From Amaranthus tricolor (lineage: Eukaryota; Streptophyta; Magnoliopsida; Caryophyllales; Amaranthaceae): a stretch of 64,000 bases of DNA. Where the stretch lies: the NCBI RefSeq assembly GCF_026212465.1, contig NC_080050.1:2562501-2626500 (forward strand), written 5' to 3'. The notes under the pieces were generated by a model, which made no database searches, was not told where the DNA came from, and worked only from the letters and a program-made list of their open reading frames with translations. Positions 60,830 to 64,000 of the stretch are shown here, one piece after another. The position numbers were made by a program, and so were the translations under genes. Numbering within the stretch: the first letter of the stretch is position 1; each line of letters begins with the position of its first letter.

Positions 60830-61221
60830 AATAATTTCCTCCTACGGACAGAGGAAGCATTGTGATTTTGTCCAACTCAAATTAATTCAAGATAAAAAAA
60901 ATAATTAATGATGTATAAAAATAAACATTCTTAAAACAAGAATTTAGTCTATATTTGAAACTCCATATAATTTGCATTTTATGTACAACACTCCATCAAC
61001 ACTAAAGTCAATAGGTAAATTTACATTGAGCTTTCTAGCTTTACTATATCATTTATAAAACCCTTTCAACACTCATATCACTCTAGATTTGACAAAAACA
61101 TGGTAATAGAGAAAACCCAAAATTAAAATATAATAATAATAATTAAATAAAAAACTAAATTTCCACCAAAAACAACCATGCTTCGAAATGTGATTTCATC
61201 AAACTTTTCGAGAGTTCTTTT

Positions 61222-64000
61222 TCATATGATTGCCCTTCTACTTTGCACCCTCACCGTAAGAGGGTGAGCCATCTCACATGAGAGTTTCAACACTTCGGAC
61301 AAGTCCACCGTGGCATCTTTTGATGACGTCACCCACTCATACTCATGTAGTAATGATGCCACCCAAAAGCTCACCGTTGCAAGCCCAAGGGCTTTTCCGG
61401 GGCAGGCCCGTCTGCCCGACCCAAATGGGGCGAGCCTCAAGTCGGACCCGAGGACCGAGAAGTCGCTCTCAGGGCCGGATCCCAAGAACCGGTTCGGGTT
61501 AAACACATCGGGTTCGGGCCAAACTTGTGGGTCTCGGGTAATGGCCCACATGTCCACCATGGCAGTGGTCCCAGATGGAATGTGATGTCCATCAACAATA
61601 GTGTCTTCAATAGCCAAACGGGCCCATGAGAGAAGTGGGCCTGGAGGATGGAGCCTAAGGACTTCTTTAATCACAGCCGTCAAATAAACCAATGATGTGA
61701 TGTCGGACTCAGAAACCGCACGTGCCCTCCCCACGATGTTGTCTAACTCATCATGTACCCTTGATTGAATATCAGGATGCATCACTAGTCTTGCTAAGAT
61801 CCACTCGATTAAAACTGCCACCGTGTCAGTTCCTCTAAATATCATTTCCTGTTAATTAGGGAGTACAAATATTGATTTAGATTTTTAATGACTTTTAAGT
61901 CAATACTTAAAAACAATAAATTTTTACTAGATTTATACACAATTTTTTTTAATAAAAAGCAAACAATCAACAAAAACAATGGATTTAAAAATTTATGTAA
62001 CTATAAGATTTGATAGTAAAGACTAGTTAAACAAGTCATCATGCAATCGTGTATATCTATATTAACGATAGCTGTCGATTTAAAAATGCATACAACAAAA
62101 AGATTGATAGTAGCAATTAGTCAAATAAGTTAACTTGCAATTGCGTAGATTTATAATTTTTTGAATAAAAGAACAAACCACACATAATGGTGAATTTCAA
62201 AATCTATATAACAAAAAGGATCGATAATAATAAGTAGTTAAACAAGCCAACATGCGATAATTGTGATTAAAATATTTATCATAACTTTTAGTATTATAAT
62301 TTATATTATTTTTTTGAAAAAAAATAATTGACATTAATTAATAAGATTAAGCAAGGCAAGAAGACATCAAAGATTTAGAGAATCTCAAATGATATGATAC
62401 GACATTGTCAATTAAAAAAAACACTATATGAACTTGGAAGTACCATCTGGCCCTTATGAAAGTGATACCATGTATTCTTATTAGCTTTAGGCCTTTTCTT
62501 TATTTAGTGAAAGTGGAACCCATTTTTTTTTTATCTCTTTTTTAAATGCAAATCCCTTTCCTAACTTTAATTTTATTGCCTTATACTTTATTATTATTCA
62601 CTAGTTAACAGTGATGAATACAATTTTTATTCTTTTTTACAATATGAAATTTAACTTCATAAATAAAGTATGTAAGTTACAATTTTTAATCTAAAGAACT
62701 CACGTAATAATCATTTATACAGTGTATGTAATAAAATACAAACTAAATCTTAAACCTTAACAAAGTTGGTCAATGACGAGTTTTATATATACAATTATAG
62801 TTGCACTTTTCATTCATATTTTATAATATTTATAATAATTTTTACATATATTATTCATTTATATACTTAGTTTAATGTTATATATAATAGTACCCGTACA
62901 AACTATGTCCTATTGTCCACAAATTTTAATTTCGAAAGCATCAACCATTAATCCTTACTACATCTCGTCTTTTTAAATTCGTTATATTTAGTTAAAAATT
63001 ATAAGAATTTTGTAAATAAATTTTTATCCTACATTTATTTATTTCTATTTATAGTAATTTCTTAGTTTTACATCCGTTATTACTTGACCAATATGTGACG
63101 CACGTGGGACCTCGACGCATGCATCTCCTTAAATAGAGAAAACAAAACTTATTTTTTTTTAGAAAAATAAATCTTTTATGCACAAAAAAACACTTACCCA
63201 AAGGACGGCGATCATATCATAATCGGAAAGCTTATCCGAGCCTTGAAGGGATAATAACACATCAACAAAATCCCGGTTTGATTGAACCGAATTAGACCGG
63301 TGATCATCAATAATCCGGCTAACAAATCGGTTCACTTTAGGTACAAGTTCACTACATCTGAACCGGATTTTTTGAAAGTCAAAATCAGATAACCAAGAAA
63401 TATGATCACCCAAATTTAACATACCAAGTAAATCATACCCTTCTCCTACCATTTTTCTTAACTCTTCACTCTCAATATTTTCCGGGCAAGAAAGCCCGTA
63501 CTTTCGCCCAAAAACCAAGCCCATCATGTTACCCAACGAGGCCCGTCGAAGAATATCTCGCAGTTGAAACGGGCCTTGTTGGGCTCCAAAATGGGCCGCC
63601 ATGGATTCAGCGATGGTATATCTTTGTGACTCAGAAGCCTTAATTTGTTTCGGGCTAAACATATGGGTTGCAGCAATTCTACGTAGGGTCCGCCAGTATA
63701 CACCATACGGGGCAAACCCGATAGCTCGATTAAACATTAAACTGTAAGCGGATTCTTTAATGGGTCTATCAGCAAAATTTGAAGAGTGAAGAATTTCTTT
63801 CGCTACTTCATGGTGGCACGTGACGATCACGCGTGTTTCACCGAGACTGAAAGCCATTAAGCGGTTAGCATCATGGGTTTGGGCTTTAGCGGTTATTTTA
63901 CGATGGGCTAAGCCCATCATGAGACCCATACTGCCAAAAACTGGCCAACCTCTTGGGCCAGGGATGGGCTTTTTAGCCCAATGAAAAACATGGGTTAACC
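61222..64000 (-). CDS. CYP78A-family cytochrome P450 (N-terminus outside the window)
   Basis: Exon 1 (from beyond 64000 down to 63198) and exon 2 (61848-61222) join across a phase-0 GT..AG intron of 1349 bp, giving [15 protein letters not shown]. Visible parts: Pro-rich hinge [13 protein letters not shown] at the window edge, C-helix region YWRTLRR, I-helix oxygen-binding RGTDTVA, K-helix ExxR ([11 protein letters not shown]), meander FNPNRF, and heme loop [14 protein letters not shown] with the Cys ligand. These blocks are those of plant CYP78A. Known members (KLUH type) act at the ER and promote organ and seed growth non-cell-autonomously; the substrate is not established. The membrane anchor and start codon lie past position 64000. 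No stops or frameshifts are seen. Confidence 0.93.

Larger units (their letters stand above)
57097..61221. other. intergenic with several small elements
   Basis: No gene. Contains the hAT-like element at 58532, two adjacent Stowaway-like MITEs (59294, 59528) and two copies of the AAGTGATTACTT MITE (60130, 60595). The last 150 bp should hold the 3' UTR of the CYP78A gene on the minus strand. Confidence 0.5.

Noticed and set aside
61278..61585. Plus-strand frames opposite the P450
   Set aside because: Shadows of the GC-rich heme-loop exon of the CYP78A gene on the minus strand.
1..64000. CRISPR arrays, bacterial operons, integrated viral genomes
   Set aside because: Nothing of the kind. Spaced repeats are plant transposon interiors, and all reverse transcriptases belong to LTR retrotransposons or a LINE.

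Overview
The window looks like a gene-poor, AT-rich stretch of a flowering-plant nuclear chromosome. Genes are intron-containing, with GT..AG introns of up to about 3.3 kb, and are separated by nested LTR retrotransposons, TRIMs, MITEs and old LINE/hAT/Harbinger debris. The gene content (TAC1, CYP78A, plastid DUF4079 protein, microsomal cytochrome b5) is that of a eudicot. A Caryophyllales/Amaranthaceae source is my guess from the style of the repeats, not something the sequence proves.

Layout. 1-6900: intergenic, with an LTR-like remnant rich in TCGAGC motifs (about 1530-2350) and an internally deleted PIF/Harbinger transposon with TTA target duplications (2690-4127). 6945-12110 (+): a four-exon gene for a plastid-targeted DUF4079-type membrane protein; its second intron holds an antisense, 5'-truncated Ty3/Gypsy remnant. 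12972-18156 (+): complete but dead Ty1/Copia element with TAAAG duplications. 18157-20215: Gypsy LTR scrap and a MITE nested in a MITE. 20216-21724 (+): intronless proline-rich protein gene. 22422-23220: hAT-type element with very G/C-rich arms. 24272-31122 (-): second Copia element, TTAGA duplications, whose gag is split by a 1.5-kb solo LTR with its own AAGAA duplication. 32922-35539, possibly to 38450 (+): TAC1-type IGT-family gene for branch angle. 40665-46217 (-): third, older Copia element, carrying a complete Cassandra TRIM (LTRs contain 5S rRNA sequence) inside its RNase H region. 48417-51348 (+): cytochrome b5. 52010-52740 (-): RTE-like LINE 3' fragment. 56482-57096: solo Cassandra LTR followed by a tiny TRIM. 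57100-61200: MITEs and a hAT-like element. 61222-64000 (-): CYP78A cytochrome P450, cut by the window end.

The five host genes are not functionally linked: plastid membrane protein, Pro-rich protein, shoot architecture, ER electron transfer and an organ-size P450. No operon-like or gene-cluster logic is visible. The interest of the window lies in the layered insertion history, which can be read base by base from the target-site duplications, and in the spread of small elements (Cassandra, two TTA-MITE copies, and a GAGACGGTCTC palindromic-end family with at least seven members). I found no convincing new multi-gene system.
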